Shown: positions 16,201-23,375 of the stretch, in pieces
Layout of the letters: each line of letters starts with the position of its first letter
Position numbering within the stretch: position 1 is the first letter of the stretch
NCBI GenBank assembly: GCA_965372015.1
Contig: CBDVAP010000029.1
Coordinates: forward strand, 1 to 26,300
DNA from: JACZSB01 sp965372015
GTDB lineage: Bacteria; Fidelibacterota; Marinisomatia; SCGC-AAA003-L08; TS1B11
DNA: 26,300 nucleotides
Direction: 5' to 3'
Notes under the pieces: generated by a model
What the model saw: the letters and a program-made list of their open reading frames with translations, nothing else
Told to the model about the DNA's origin: nothing
Databases searched by the model: none
Made by a program: the position numbers and the translations under genes

Positions 16201-19200
16201 CAGCGGGATGCGGAACAGCCGCCAGCCGGTGAGGCTGCCATTGTCCCGCCGGGTCTCGCCGGCCACCAGAGCGGTGTCGGGGTGATCCTCTTCCAGCCGG
16301 AAACTGAAACTGAAATAATCGTTGGTGTCATCGATGAAGGAAGTGCCGTTGCCATCCAGATCCTCAGAATCGGGGTAGCTCCCCTCCTGTGTGGCATTGT
16401 TGCCTTCGGTGCCGTTTATGTTGTCGTTGTAGTAGTTGCTCTCGGTGCGGGCCCAGTTATCGCCGTTGGGATCGTTGGGGTTGTCCAGCAACTCCGGCGG
16501 AACCGCAGCCCCCAGGTCCTCATCGATCAGGCCATCCCCATCATTGTCCACACCGTCAAAAATCTCCTCATCTGGGTCTCCGTCACCGTCATCATCCGCG
16601 CGAGCCCTTTCCGTCTCATCAACTTCACCATCATCATCGAAATCCCAATAATCGTTGTTCCCTTCGGCATCGTATGACAGGCATCCGCCTGTACCGTCCT
16701 CGTAGGCATCGGGGCAACCATCCAGCCCCACGTCCTCGCCATCATCCATTTTCCCGTTGCCCTCTCTAAGGCCGGCAATCGGTTGGTCTTCCGTATCGGT
16801 CTTGCCGTTACTGTTGATGTCTTCGCTGATGGTGCCTATGTCAACGTGCAACTCGCCATACTCGCCCCGCAGCCAGATTTCGAAGAACTTCGTCTTGGAC
16901 TGGTCGTATTCACTGGACATCAACTGGTAGGTGATGCCGCCCCAAAGGGAATCGTTGACCGGTTCACCGAAACGTTCAAAGAAAGCATCCAGCACTAGGA
17001 TAGTGGTGGTTTGGTTATTAGCGGTAACGGAAGTCTCACGTTGCGGCCAGATCTCCCGGACCGGCCAATCCCTATACGGGTTCCACCAGGCTAGTTTCCG
17101 GCGGTCGTTCAGATTTTTATCCACCGGCGGGGCGGCCTGCTGCCAAAGGGTGTAACGTAGTGAAGGGCTAGTAATATTCTTGCTGGCCTCAAAATCGTCG
17201 ATATAGGCAGTGCCTAACGGGTTAGGGTCGGGGATCACCTGGGCTAGCTCGCCCCGCAGCCAGATTTCGAAGAACTTCGTCTTGGACTGGTCGTATTCAC
17301 TGGACATCAACTGGTAGGTGATTCCCCCCCAATGATCATCACCGACCGCTTCCCCGAACCTCTCAAAGAAGGCATCCAACACCAGGACAGTGGTGGTCTG
17401 GTTGTTGGCGGTCACGGAAGTCTCCCGCTGCGGCCAGATTTCCCGGACCGGCCATTCCTTATACGGGTTCCACCAGGCGAGTTTCCGGCGGTCGTTCAGG
17501 CTTTTGTCCACCGGCGGGGCGGCCTGCTGCCAGAGGGTGTAACGTAGTGAAGGGCTGGTAATATTCTTACTGGCCTCGAAATCGTCGATATAGGCAGTGC
17601 CTAACGGGTTAGGATCGGGGATCACCTGGGCCAACTCTCCCTCGATACGGAACTTGCTGACGGCGTCGGTCTCGAGCAGCGGCAGACGATCAATCAAGCG
17701 GGTGATGAAGGGTGTTTCCCGGGCAAAACGGCCGTTGATGTCCCAGAGCATGTTGCGTATCGGCTCCGAGCCTACATCCACCCGTTCATCGACGATTGAC
17801 TGGTTATAATACAGCCCGGTGAACCCCAGGAATGAGTTCTTTCCCAGATCCAGCTCGGCCCGGGTACCCAGCATCACCCGCTTGTCAAATGAGATCAGAA
17901 TGTTATCCTCATACTCGATGGTGACCTCCGGGTTGGAGTAGTCAGCCATGGTGGCCTCATGTATAGTGAGTGTACCTGTCATTTCATCGATTTTATAGTC
18001 TTCGACCCGGGTCAGCGCCACGCCGTTGATGAACACTGTCTCGCTGCCAGGGACCCAGTTGAATCCCAGGATGAAAACAGAGGCGCCGCGGCTGGTTTGC
18101 TGGATTGCAATATCGAAACGGGATTCGATGTTCTTGGCGTTGGTGTCTTTAGGCTTGTAATAGATGGCCGGTACGTTGAATACCGAATCATTATTGGCAT
18201 CTTCGTTAAATTGGTCCCCGTCCGGTGTGGTCTCGATCAGGCTGTTCCCGGGGGAGAAGTAATCGTGCTCCCCATCGTTCTCCATCCGGTCGAACCGGAA
18301 ATCACCGTCCAGGTCTTCCAGCACATAGCCGTAGATTTCTTTTAGAGCCGGATGGCTGGTGGCCAAGCCCGCAGTTTTGATGACGTCGAGGGCTGCCGGC
18401 CGCGAAAAGGTAGTATCATGGACATAGGCGAAAGGCAACAGGGCCGGGAAGTGCAGCTCGCCCAGACCCAGATTAACAATGTGGAGGTTGTCCACATCGA
18501 CGGAATCATCGGGAGTGGTGTTCTGGTTGCTGTCCCACTGGTCCAGGCCGAAAATCTGTAGGTAGTTTTCACCACTGGAAAAACGCTCTTCAGGGCCGGT
18601 GTCGCCCTTGCGGTCAATAATTCGAACGTGGAATCCCTGCCGCCGAATATTTATTCCCCCCAGACTGTAAACGTTCTTGAACTCCAACGGCCAGGTGGGG
18701 TAAGTGGAGGTCTGGCCGTTATCCTTGATCAGCTTCAAATTGATATCGGTGGAATCGGTCAGATCAAAGTACAGGTCCCCCACGGTGTCTGTCACCGCCA
18801 CCGAATCCGATCCCTCCTGCCACAACCCAAAGTTATAGGCCACAGCGATAATGTCCCTGTCACCGGCCGACATGGTCAGGCGAATCCAGCCCAGCTTGGC
18901 GTTGAAGGTGTAGTCCTTGCCCAGCTCCAGGCGCTTAAAGTGGGTCGCGGCCTTATCATCGTTAAGGAAATCGGGTCGCTTGGGGTCAATATAGGCGGTA
19001 CCGGGATAGGTGTCGGATTCCTCCCCGCTGGAGCGATAGACCTCCAACCAGCCCACCACCCGGTCCGAGCTGTAGGTATGGCGGCCGAGATTGTCAAGCG
19101 GGTAATAGGAATTCCGGTATTGGGTGTCCAAGAAGAAATAACGGCCTTTGATGTAACGTTGATCACTGACGGTGAACGCCTCACCCAACGTGTTGGACTT

Positions 19201-20193
19201 GGTCGATTTCCGGGAACGCTCGATGGAGGCCACAGAGGTAAGGCTGAGGGGCCCGAACTGGGTGACCGCCTTGAGGCCGAACAGGCCGCTGCTCTTGCCG
19301 CTGCCACCGGTGATTAACCGGGTCCCTGGTAAGGAGAGGGAAATGTTGCCGGCGTCGATGCTCTTGAGTATATCGTCCTCATCGCCGCGGTAGGCGATTT
19401 TCATGTCGTTTTCCCATTCGAAAGCGTTCTCGCTGTCCTGATGTACCAGAATGGACACACGGTCTCCGATGGTGCCTTCGATATCGAACCGTTGGGTCTG
19501 GTCGACATCAAGTTGCCAATTCTTATTGGCCCGGAAATTGGTGAGGCTCTTGGACTGGTCCTTGAATATCATTCCACCCTTGATGGCCACATTACCGGTG
19601 ACACTGAGCGCTACCCTCTGACCAGCGATATCCGCGCCGATCAGTTCCAGGGTGCGCCGCCCTCGTCCCCGATCTTGTGAATCGGTCGTTACGGAGCGGC
19701 CCAGCTGCCGGCGCAATTCCCTCCGCCAGCTGGATTGGATCCTATGTGGAATGTACCAATCCAGTTGCACGGTGGCGGAGACTTTCAAAGGGGTGCCGTC
19801 GTGGTCCTCATAGAAAGTAATATATTTACCGGTCTGATCGATCTCAGACCAGGTTTCCAATTCCCTGGAGCGAATCTCCCACAGGCTCGGCGCCCGCCGG
19901 CGGACCGCAGCCGCTTGCCTTGAGCCTAACAACTGCAGGGTCTCAATGGAATCCTGCTGGATAAAGGCAAAGATAGCTGCCAAGGTGGTGCTATCCGGTT
20001 TGGTTTCAGCCCAACCGATAAGTTGCAGACCGGGGGTAGGGGCAGGTGGCAGCGGCCCAGCGATAGTAGCGGCCAGGCGGTCGGGTAGGTGCAGTTGCCA
20101 GGTACGCACGGATTCCGTTTCGGCTCCCGCCAATAAATGGAGGCCGCCGATAATAAGCGCAATAACCCCTCGAGGCACCTGATGTCGTAACAC
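13267..20193 (-). CDS. sprA: SprA, T9SS outer-membrane translocon
   Basis: This is a 2308-residue protein, within the usual range for SprA/Sov (about 2300-2500). A signal peptide covers about residues 8-24. The N-terminal region has SprA landmarks: VAIKGGMIFKDQSK, IGDRVSILVHQDSENAF, EDDILKSIDAGNISLSLPGTRLITG and SGLFGLKAVTQFGPL (about 205-310). The middle has IEGELAQVIPDPN and AYIDDFEAS; the distal half is a very long run of amphipathic beta-strands ending as an outer-membrane barrel. SprA is the 36-strand channel of the type IX secretion system. GTG 20193 follows AGGA eight bases upstream. Oddities are a 129-residue tandem duplication (854-982, 983-1111) and an Asp/Gly-rich calcium-type stretch (1125-1228). 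It lies 53 bp after rdgB. Confidence 0.95.
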   Translation of the reverse strand: MLRHQVPRGVIALIIGGLHLLAGAETESVRTWQLHLPDRLAATIAGPLPPAPTPGLQLIGWAETKPDSTTLAAIFAFIQQDSIETLQLLGSRQAAAVRRRAPSLWEIRSRELETWSEIDQTGKYITFYEDHDGTPLKVSATVQLDWYIPHRIQSSWRRELRRQLGRSVTTDSQDRGRGRRTLELIGADIAGQRVALSVTGNVAIKGGMIFKDQSKSLTNFRANKNWQLDVDQTQRFDIEGTIGDRVSILVHQDSENAFEWENDMKIAYRGDEDDILKSIDAGNISLSLPGTRLITGGSGKSSGLFGLKAVTQFGPLSLTSVASIERSRKSTKSNTLGEAFTVSDQRYIKGRYFFLDTQYRNSYYPLDNLGRHTYSSDRVVGWLEVYRSSGEESDTYPGTAYIDPKRPDFLNDDKAATHFKRLELGKDYTFNAKLGWIRLTMSAGDRDIIAVAYNFGLWQEGSDSVAVTDTVGDLYFDLTDSTDINLKLIKDNGQTSTYPTWPLEFKNVYSLGGINIRRQGFHVRIIDRKGDTGPEERFSSGENYLQIFGLDQWDSNQNTTPDDSVDVDNLHIVNLGLGELHFPALLPFAYVHDTTFSRPAALDVIKTAGLATSHPALKEIYGYVLEDLDGDFRFDRMENDGEHDYFSPGNSLIETTPDGDQFNEDANNDSVFNVPAIYYKPKDTNAKNIESRFDIAIQQTSRGASVFILGFNWVPGSETVFINGVALTRVEDYKIDEMTGTLTIHEATMADYSNPEVTIEYEDNILISFDKRVMLGTRAELDLGKNSFLGFTGLYYNQSIVDERVDVGSEPIRNMLWDINGRFARETPFITRLIDRLPLLETDAVSKFRIEGELAQVIPDPNPLGTAYIDDFEASKNITSPSLRYTLWQQAAPPVDKSLNDRRKLAWWNPYKEWPVREIWPQRETSVTANNQTTTVLVLDAFFERFGEAVGDDHWGGITYQLMSSEYDQSKTKFFEIWLRGELAQVIPDPNPLGTAYIDDFEASKNITSPSLRYTLWQQAAPPVDKNLNDRRKLAWWNPYRDWPVREIWPQRETSVTANNQTTTILVLDAFFERFGEPVNDSLWGGITYQLMSSEYDQSKTKFFEIWLRGEYGELHVDIGTISEDINSNGKTDTEDQPIAGLREGNGKMDDGEDVGLDGCPDAYEDGTGGCLSYDAEGNNDYWDFDDDGEVDETERARADDDGDGDPDEEIFDGVDNDGDGLIDEDLGAAVPPELLDNPNDPNGDNWARTESNYYNDNINGTEGNNATQEGSYPDSEDLDGNGTSFIDDTNDYFSFSFRLEEDHPDTALVAGETRRDNGSLTGWRLFRIPLVEFQPGEGMTPSWNDVKHLRLWVDGDSLAKSPSRRPSVSARIELAKIELVGNEWEEIGIAPINSDKYELSDSLVSLAVTIANTEDNDDYESPPGIQGEYDRLNDIRLREQSLVMDFRSGIKPGFKGGISKSISQQRGSFLVYGTMDMFIHGQAEDALMTQDTTFVWFFLRLGRTDQNGEIYYEVRRPVYTGWERNQIHIDMERIATLKLEDPPDSVLVDDEYIRKYYLGDMEVLIRGDPSLERIETYTAGVINKHPTLPIRGQVMMDELRLSNVRRERGMALRISGALNFADLLTTSINYSRKDADFHTLQQRITLNPVTTENIKANAKFSPDRFLPREWKVQVPISMGYSRSITSPKYYSGRDVLAGGLRDAPEEIQRISRQVNLKTSFAKSSRSRFWLGRQTLDRLTSSVSYSRKQTSSEQELRNINQNISGQAAYPIKFSDENYLEPFRKLAFIPWLGAKINDTRVYYSPSNLNFSTNIAETKSARTTRARSDTTAENYTLSLKRAINAQYRLTDRLSTSYSWNAANALDHIRYSKLEALKALDMGYPLQIGEQYSANFNPAIFSWFSPKLTYQARYSWSKNRPIIDEATGGRVSNQGRLSGNVNLELKSLVEIFYTPESKGSVSSRSRRRRSTDQTKKDEQKKLLEVKNPVIKGALKHIHAVLSKVNPIAFNYAYGRTVAEPGVIGQPDINYRLGLVTTTGLPIDSTISGFATLNRNRDMSWRTGFNIGKSVNISLSHNRKWTSNQGSNATTESQVIDFLVLSDGKDVGLPFVNWSLRWSNLEKLPLLKRIPWRVSLDHSYSGSKSSNKQGERVSNDIYARQFQPLLGLTINFTNGISTNLRYGQGQNLSRTEAGDNKGSTRNITASTSYQHRGGLKLPLPFLRDLNLQNSINFSLDFDLSNSLDEQRKGEAAKYSTTRESRRWGVKPYITYTFSNKVTGSFRTGYSETYNERAGRRIDREFGFDVNIAIRGS
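16510..16821 (-). other. Asp/Gly-rich calcium-binding-type segment in SprA
   Basis: Residues 1125-1228 of SprA repeat short acidic loops: DINSNGKTDTED, GNGKMDDGED, DFDDDGEVDETE, DDDGDGDPDEE and DNDGDGLIDED. These match the DxDxDG loops of thrombospondin type 3 and dockerin-like calcium sites. Two Cys residues (DGCPDAY and GGCLSYD) may form a disulfide. Calcium binding is inferred from the loop pattern. Confidence 0.8.
16861..17247 (-). repeat. sprA tandem duplication, C-terminal copy
   Basis: This copy encodes SprA residues 983-1111 (LAQVIP...IWLRGE). It is a 387-bp direct repeat of 17248-17634 with no spacer. The proteins differ at 8 of 129 positions (for example Ser45Asn, Lys59Arg, and AVGDDH versus PVNDSL), and there are additional silent changes. 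Confidence 0.95.
17248..17634 (-). repeat. sprA tandem duplication, N-terminal copy
   Basis: This copy encodes SprA residues 854-982. Both copies are preceded by Gly-Glu, so the unit boundary falls after RIEGE in one case and after WLRGE in the other. SprA homologues normally show this YIDDFE block once. Confidence 0.95.
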
Positions 20194-20246
20194 CTGCCAG
20201 TTCCTAGTTACTTAAACCACGTAACAAAAACCGGTAGCAGAGGTGC

Positions 20247-20864
20247 TTAAGCTGTGGTCTCCTTGAGAAGATGGGTGTTGAAAGTATCACCGAGCTGGCG
20301 ACAGAGGGCCTCAAAGGCGATCCCGCGGTGAGAGCGGGCCTGTTTTTGGGCCAGCGGCATCTGGGCAAAAGTGCGTGTTTCGCCGTCGGGCTGGAACACC
20401 GGGTCGTATCCGAAACCGGCCCGGCCGCGGGACCGAGTGGTGATAGTGCCGGCTATAGCCCCTTCGGCCGTAAGCTCCCGATGGCCATCCACAAAAGCGG
20501 CGCAAGTGTTAAAATGAGCGCTGCGTTGATCCGGGGCCACGTCTTTAAGCAGTTCCATCAGTTTAGCTACATTGTCCCCGTAGCTGGCGTTGGGACCGGC
20601 AAACCGGGCGCTATAAACTCCAGGGGCGCCATCTAAGGCGTCCACTGCCAGGCCGGTATCATCGGCGATGGCCGGGAGCCCCGTGGCCGCGTGGACGGAC
20701 CGAGCCTTGAGCAGGGCGTTCTGCTCTAATGTGGTCCCGGTCTCCTCGATGGGGCCTAAGGCCGGGAAATCCCACATACTCAACAAAGTTACCGGCAGAT
20801 CGGCAAAAATGGCCTCGATCTCCTTCAATTTATCCCGGTTACGGGTAGCCACCACCCACTTCAC
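20247..20864 (-). CDS. rdgB: Non-canonical purine NTP pyrophosphatase (RdgB/HAM1)
   Basis: This 205-residue enzyme hydrolyses dITP, XTP and related deaminated purine triphosphates to monophosphates, which keeps them out of DNA and RNA. Family motifs are ATRNRDKLKEIE (6-17), ADDTGLAVDALDGAPGVYSARFAG (66-89), RGRAGFGYDPVF near 147 and ARSHRGIAFEAL near 176. Length is normal. GTG 20864 overlaps the stop of the upstream EutN-type gene as GTGA, so it is probably translated from the same message. sprA follows after 53 bp. Confidence 0.96.
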   Translation of the reverse strand: MKWVVATRNRDKLKEIEAIFADLPVTLLSMWDFPALGPIEETGTTLEQNALLKARSVHAATGLPAIADDTGLAVDALDGAPGVYSARFAGPNASYGDNVAKLMELLKDVAPDQRSAHFNTCAAFVDGHRELTAEGAIAGTITTRSRGRAGFGYDPVFQPDGETRTFAQMPLAQKQARSHRGIAFEALCRQLGDTFNTHLLKETTA

Positions 20865-21127
20865 AGGTCTACCCGGTCGATATGCCCCACCACGGCTGCG
20901 TCCAGGGCGGTGAACTCGCGGTCGAAGGGGAAGGACGCTTCCTTGGAGGTGACATAATAGACTAACTCTCCAAGGCCGGCCTGCTGGCTATCGGCAGCCA
21001 CCAGGAAATCGCCCTGCGGCCGGGAGCCTGTCACCTCCATCGGTTGCAGGACCAGGAACTTTAACCCCTCCAGGTCGGGCAGCTTGCGGGTGGCCCAGAC
21101 TCTCCCGATTACCTTTGCAATATTCAT
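20861..21127 (-). CDS. EutN/CcmL-type microcompartment vertex protein, diverged copy
   Basis: This 88-residue single-domain protein opens MNIAKVIGRVWATRKLPDLEGLKFLVL, the first strand pair of the EutN/CcmL fold, and ends AAVVGHIDRVDL, the closing strand. Such proteins form pentamers that cap the vertices of bacterial microcompartments. The middle is altered: the usual GxGExVLxxxGSSAR is here GLGELVYYVTSKEASFPF, so the Gly-Ser-Ser-Ala-Arg turn is lost. That makes a specialised vertex or a heteropentamer partner plausible. ATG 21127 overlaps the stop of the upstream paralogue (ATGA). No BMC-H or BMC-T shell protein or lumen enzyme is visible in the window. Confidence 0.88.
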   Translation of the reverse strand: MNIAKVIGRVWATRKLPDLEGLKFLVLQPMEVTGSRPQGDFLVAADSQQAGLGELVYYVTSKEASFPFDREFTALDAAVVGHIDRVDL

Positions 21128-21396
21128 GCCTCGGGGAAGTCCACCTGGTCAACAATCGCCATGATAACCGTGTCCACCGGTTTTTCGTGGGTGGTAGAGG
21201 TCAGGCGGGCGGAGCTCCCCGAGGCACACAGCACCAGCTCGCCGGGCCCGGCGCCTACGGCATCCACAGCGATGGCGAAATCGCTTTTGAGGCGCAACTG
21301 CTCGTCTACTTTCTTAACGATCTGAAACTTCAAGCCCTGTAAACTTTCTTCTTTCTTGGTGGCCCATACGGTCCCAACCACGCGTCCCAGAAACAT
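21124..21396 (-). CDS. EutN/CcmL-type microcompartment vertex protein, canonical copy
   Basis: This 90-residue protein has the full EutN/CcmL pattern: MFLGRVVGTVWATKKEESLQGLKFQIV (strands 1-2), IAVDAVGAGPGELVLCASGSSAR (43-65), and PVDTVIMAIVDQVDF at the end. Pentamers of this fold close microcompartment vertices. The ATG at 21396 has a ribosome-binding site (AAGGG, 6 nt upstream) and a sigma70-like promoter about 30 bp further up. It is the first gene of a run that overlaps the second vertex gene and rdgB. Confidence 0.93.
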   Translation of the reverse strand: MFLGRVVGTVWATKKEESLQGLKFQIVKKVDEQLRLKSDFAIAVDAVGAGPGELVLCASGSSARLTSTTHEKPVDTVIMAIVDQVDFPEA

Positions 21397-21424
21397 AGTT
21401 AGCCCTTTTTATTGAGAGTATTTA

Positions 21425-21453
21425 ATGTTATGTCCATCAATCTGCCGTGTCAA
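21425..21453 (-). promoter_or_regulatory. Sigma70-like promoter for the vertex-protein/rdgB operon
   Basis: On the minus strand a perfect -35 box TTGACA (21453-21448) is separated by exactly 17 bp from TAACAT (21430-21425), which matches four of six positions of TATAAT. It lies in the 135-bp gap between the signalling operon and the first vertex gene, about 28 bp upstream of its ATG. Confidence 0.65.
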
Positions 21454-21531
21454 TGGGATTTGCAACTCTCTCTACTGCCGGCATGAGCCTGGTTATGATA
21501 CGCCTGATGGTTGCGTGAGGTCCCAGCGGGA

Positions 21532-22644
21532 TCAGGCCACCGGGAGGTGCAGCCGGAAGCGGGCACCGGATTGACCACCACTATCCAGGAGCAATTCGCC
21601 CTCCATGCGCTTGGCCAGCTCCAGTGCCACAGTAAGCCCTAAACCGAGGCCGGGCAAGGATTCATGCTGCGGCAGGCGAGAGAATGGTTGGAAGACAGCC
21701 TCGCGCTGCTCCTCGGGGATTCCCGGACCTTCGTTTTCCAACTCGAAGCAGACCTGCTGGTCTCCCTCCAACCGACAGCGGAGGGTAACCTTTGTGCCGG
21801 GAGTACTATATTTACTGGCGTTGTCAATCAGATTGCCAAGCACCTGCTCCACGGCAGTGACATCGGCCCGCACCGGGGGCAGGCCCGGGGCCACTTCCGT
21901 GACAAACATTAGGTTACGCCGCTCCAGTATCAGTCCCCAGGTACCTTCTACTTGCTTAACGATCTCCTGCGGGTCCTCCGCTTCCCGGTTCACGATCCAG
22001 GTTCCGCTTTCAACCCGTGAGAGGTTTTCGATACCCTCAACCAGGTAGAGCAGATGATTTACGTTATGGTTAATAGCTTCGAGATACTTGGTTTGTTTCG
22101 CGGTCAGATCACCGCCGAAACCTTCCGTGAACAGCTGTAGAAACTCCTTGATCACGGCCATGGGCGATTTTAGCTGGTGCCCGGCCTGATTAAAGAATTC
22201 GCTCTTCTGTTTTTCCCGGGCAAAACTTTCGTCCAGCCTCCGACAGTCATGTAATGACCGGAGGAATTTCTCGTATTTGGATACAAGATACATCAGATGG
22301 TCGATACTGAAAGGCTTGGTCAGATAGTCGTCCACCTGGTTGGCAATGATATCCTCCTGGTATTCCAGCTCCATTCCGGTCATGATAATGGCCACCAGAT
22401 CCGTTTGCAGCTGCTTGGCCTGCTTCACCAAGTCGAAGCCGCTGGAATCCGGTAGACTCAGATCAATGATGGCCAGATGGAATTCCCGCTCCCCCAACCG
22501 CTCCAGGGCAGTGGCCCCGTCGGAGGCTACCACTACGGAATAGCCCTTACCCGAAAGAACCTCGTTGAGGAAGGAACAGATGCTGGGTTCATCGTCCACC
22601 ACCAGCACCGATAACTGGAAGTCCTGGGCCTGGGGGTTACTCAT
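21532..22644 (-). CDS. Response regulator-histidine kinase hybrid (receiver first)
   Basis: This 370-residue cytoplasmic protein has a receiver domain at about 11-125 (acidic D17/D18, phosphoacceptor D61 in IIDLSLPD, T89, K110 in LTKPF). A HisKA helix pair with H156 in NQAGHQLKSPMAVI follows, and then a complete HATPase domain: N-box NLIDNASKYS, G1 ENEGPGIP, F-box VFQPFSR and G2 GLGLGL. With no membrane or sensor domain, input probably comes by phosphorylation of its receiver. The likely partners are the two upstream genes, with which it shares ATGA overlaps. It could donate phosphate to the HD-GYP protein's receiver or close a phosphorelay; this is inferred from the operon. Confidence 0.93.
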   Translation of the reverse strand: MSNPQAQDFQLSVLVVDDEPSICSFLNEVLSGKGYSVVVASDGATALERLGEREFHLAIIDLSLPDSSGFDLVKQAKQLQTDLVAIIMTGMELEYQEDIIANQVDDYLTKPFSIDHLMYLVSKYEKFLRSLHDCRRLDESFAREKQKSEFFNQAGHQLKSPMAVIKEFLQLFTEGFGGDLTAKQTKYLEAINHNVNHLLYLVEGIENLSRVESGTWIVNREAEDPQEIVKQVEGTWGLILERRNLMFVTEVAPGLPPVRADVTAVEQVLGNLIDNASKYSTPGTKVTLRCRLEGDQQVCFELENEGPGIPEEQREAVFQPFSRLPQHESLPGLGLGLTVALELAKRMEGELLLDSGGQSGARFRLHLPVA

Positions 22645-23375
22645 GCGGCCTTTATGGGGAAGTAAATAGCCAGGGTCAATTGCTTGTCATTCAAGGAAAG
22701 GTCCAGGTTTCCGCCATGGTTACGCAGCACCGGCAGCAGCAGTCCCAGCCCCAGGTCGGCGTTGCGATCGGGGCTGATTTGGTATGGATTCAGGAATTCC
22801 GTTACGTCTTCCTGGTCAAACTTTGCGGTCGTGATTGTGAGTTGCAGACGGAGATAGTCTCCCGGCTGGCCATCCAGGACCATTCCGGCCAGTTGCGCCG
22901 CATCCAAGCGCCTCGAGTCCAGCTGCAAGCCGGCATCCACAGTGGCGGTTTCCTCTGCCAGTAAGCAGAGATTGGCTAGCATAGCACGCACTGACGGTTC
23001 CTCCACCGAGACTGGTGGCAGATCCTCCTCCGCGGTAACAGCCACCGTAAAGTTATGTTCGGTGGCCTGCCGGGTACACACCTCATTTGCCAGGGCGGAC
23101 AGGTCCCTATCAATCCGCATGGGAGACACGACCCGGTAGTAAGCCGCCAGACTGGTGTTCAGCTTGATCCCGGCCTGCAAAGCGTCCTTCATCGGCGGGA
23201 GATACTTCTCTAATGCGTCCTTATCCAGCGAACTCATTTCAAACAAGGAGATATAGCCATGGAGCACGCCATAAAAGTTGTTGGAATCATGCACAACCTT
23301 CCGGATCAGCTGGCGCAAGGCGTGATCCTTCCGGCGCAACGCCTGGTTAAGACTCACCTCGGTGGCAGCACTCAT
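22641..23375 (-). CDS. Degenerate histidine-kinase-like protein
   Basis: The 244-residue product has an H-box-like helix, LIRKVVHDSNNFYGVLHGYISL (23-44), close to the HDFNN phosphoacceptor motif of PAS-type sensor kinases, with H29 as candidate. A dimerisation-helix pair follows. The region that should be the ATPase domain keeps the G2-type DLGLGLLLPVLRNHGG (207-222) but lacks the N-box asparagine pair (NLCLLAEE near 135-142) and any DxGxG G1 box. It therefore probably cannot bind or use ATP normally. It may act as a histidine phosphotransfer protein in the style of Spo0B/ChpT, or as an allosteric partner of the hybrid kinase. It has ATGA overlaps with both neighbours. Confidence 0.75.
   Translation of the reverse strand: MSAATEVSLNQALRRKDHALRQLIRKVVHDSNNFYGVLHGYISLFEMSSLDKDALEKYLPPMKDALQAGIKLNTSLAAYYRVVSPMRIDRDLSALANEVCTRQATEHNFTVAVTAEEDLPPVSVEEPSVRAMLANLCLLAEETATVDAGLQLDSRRLDAAQLAGMVLDGQPGDYLRLQLTITTAKFDQEDVTEFLNPYQISPDRNADLGLGLLLPVLRNHGGNLDLSLNDKQLTLAIYFPIKAA

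Noticed and set aside
16147..16769. Plus-strand frames rich in His, Pro, Ile and Val opposite sprA
   Set aside because: They are antisense shadows of the Asp/Gly-rich calcium-type stretch of SprA; codon use and neighbours support sprA.
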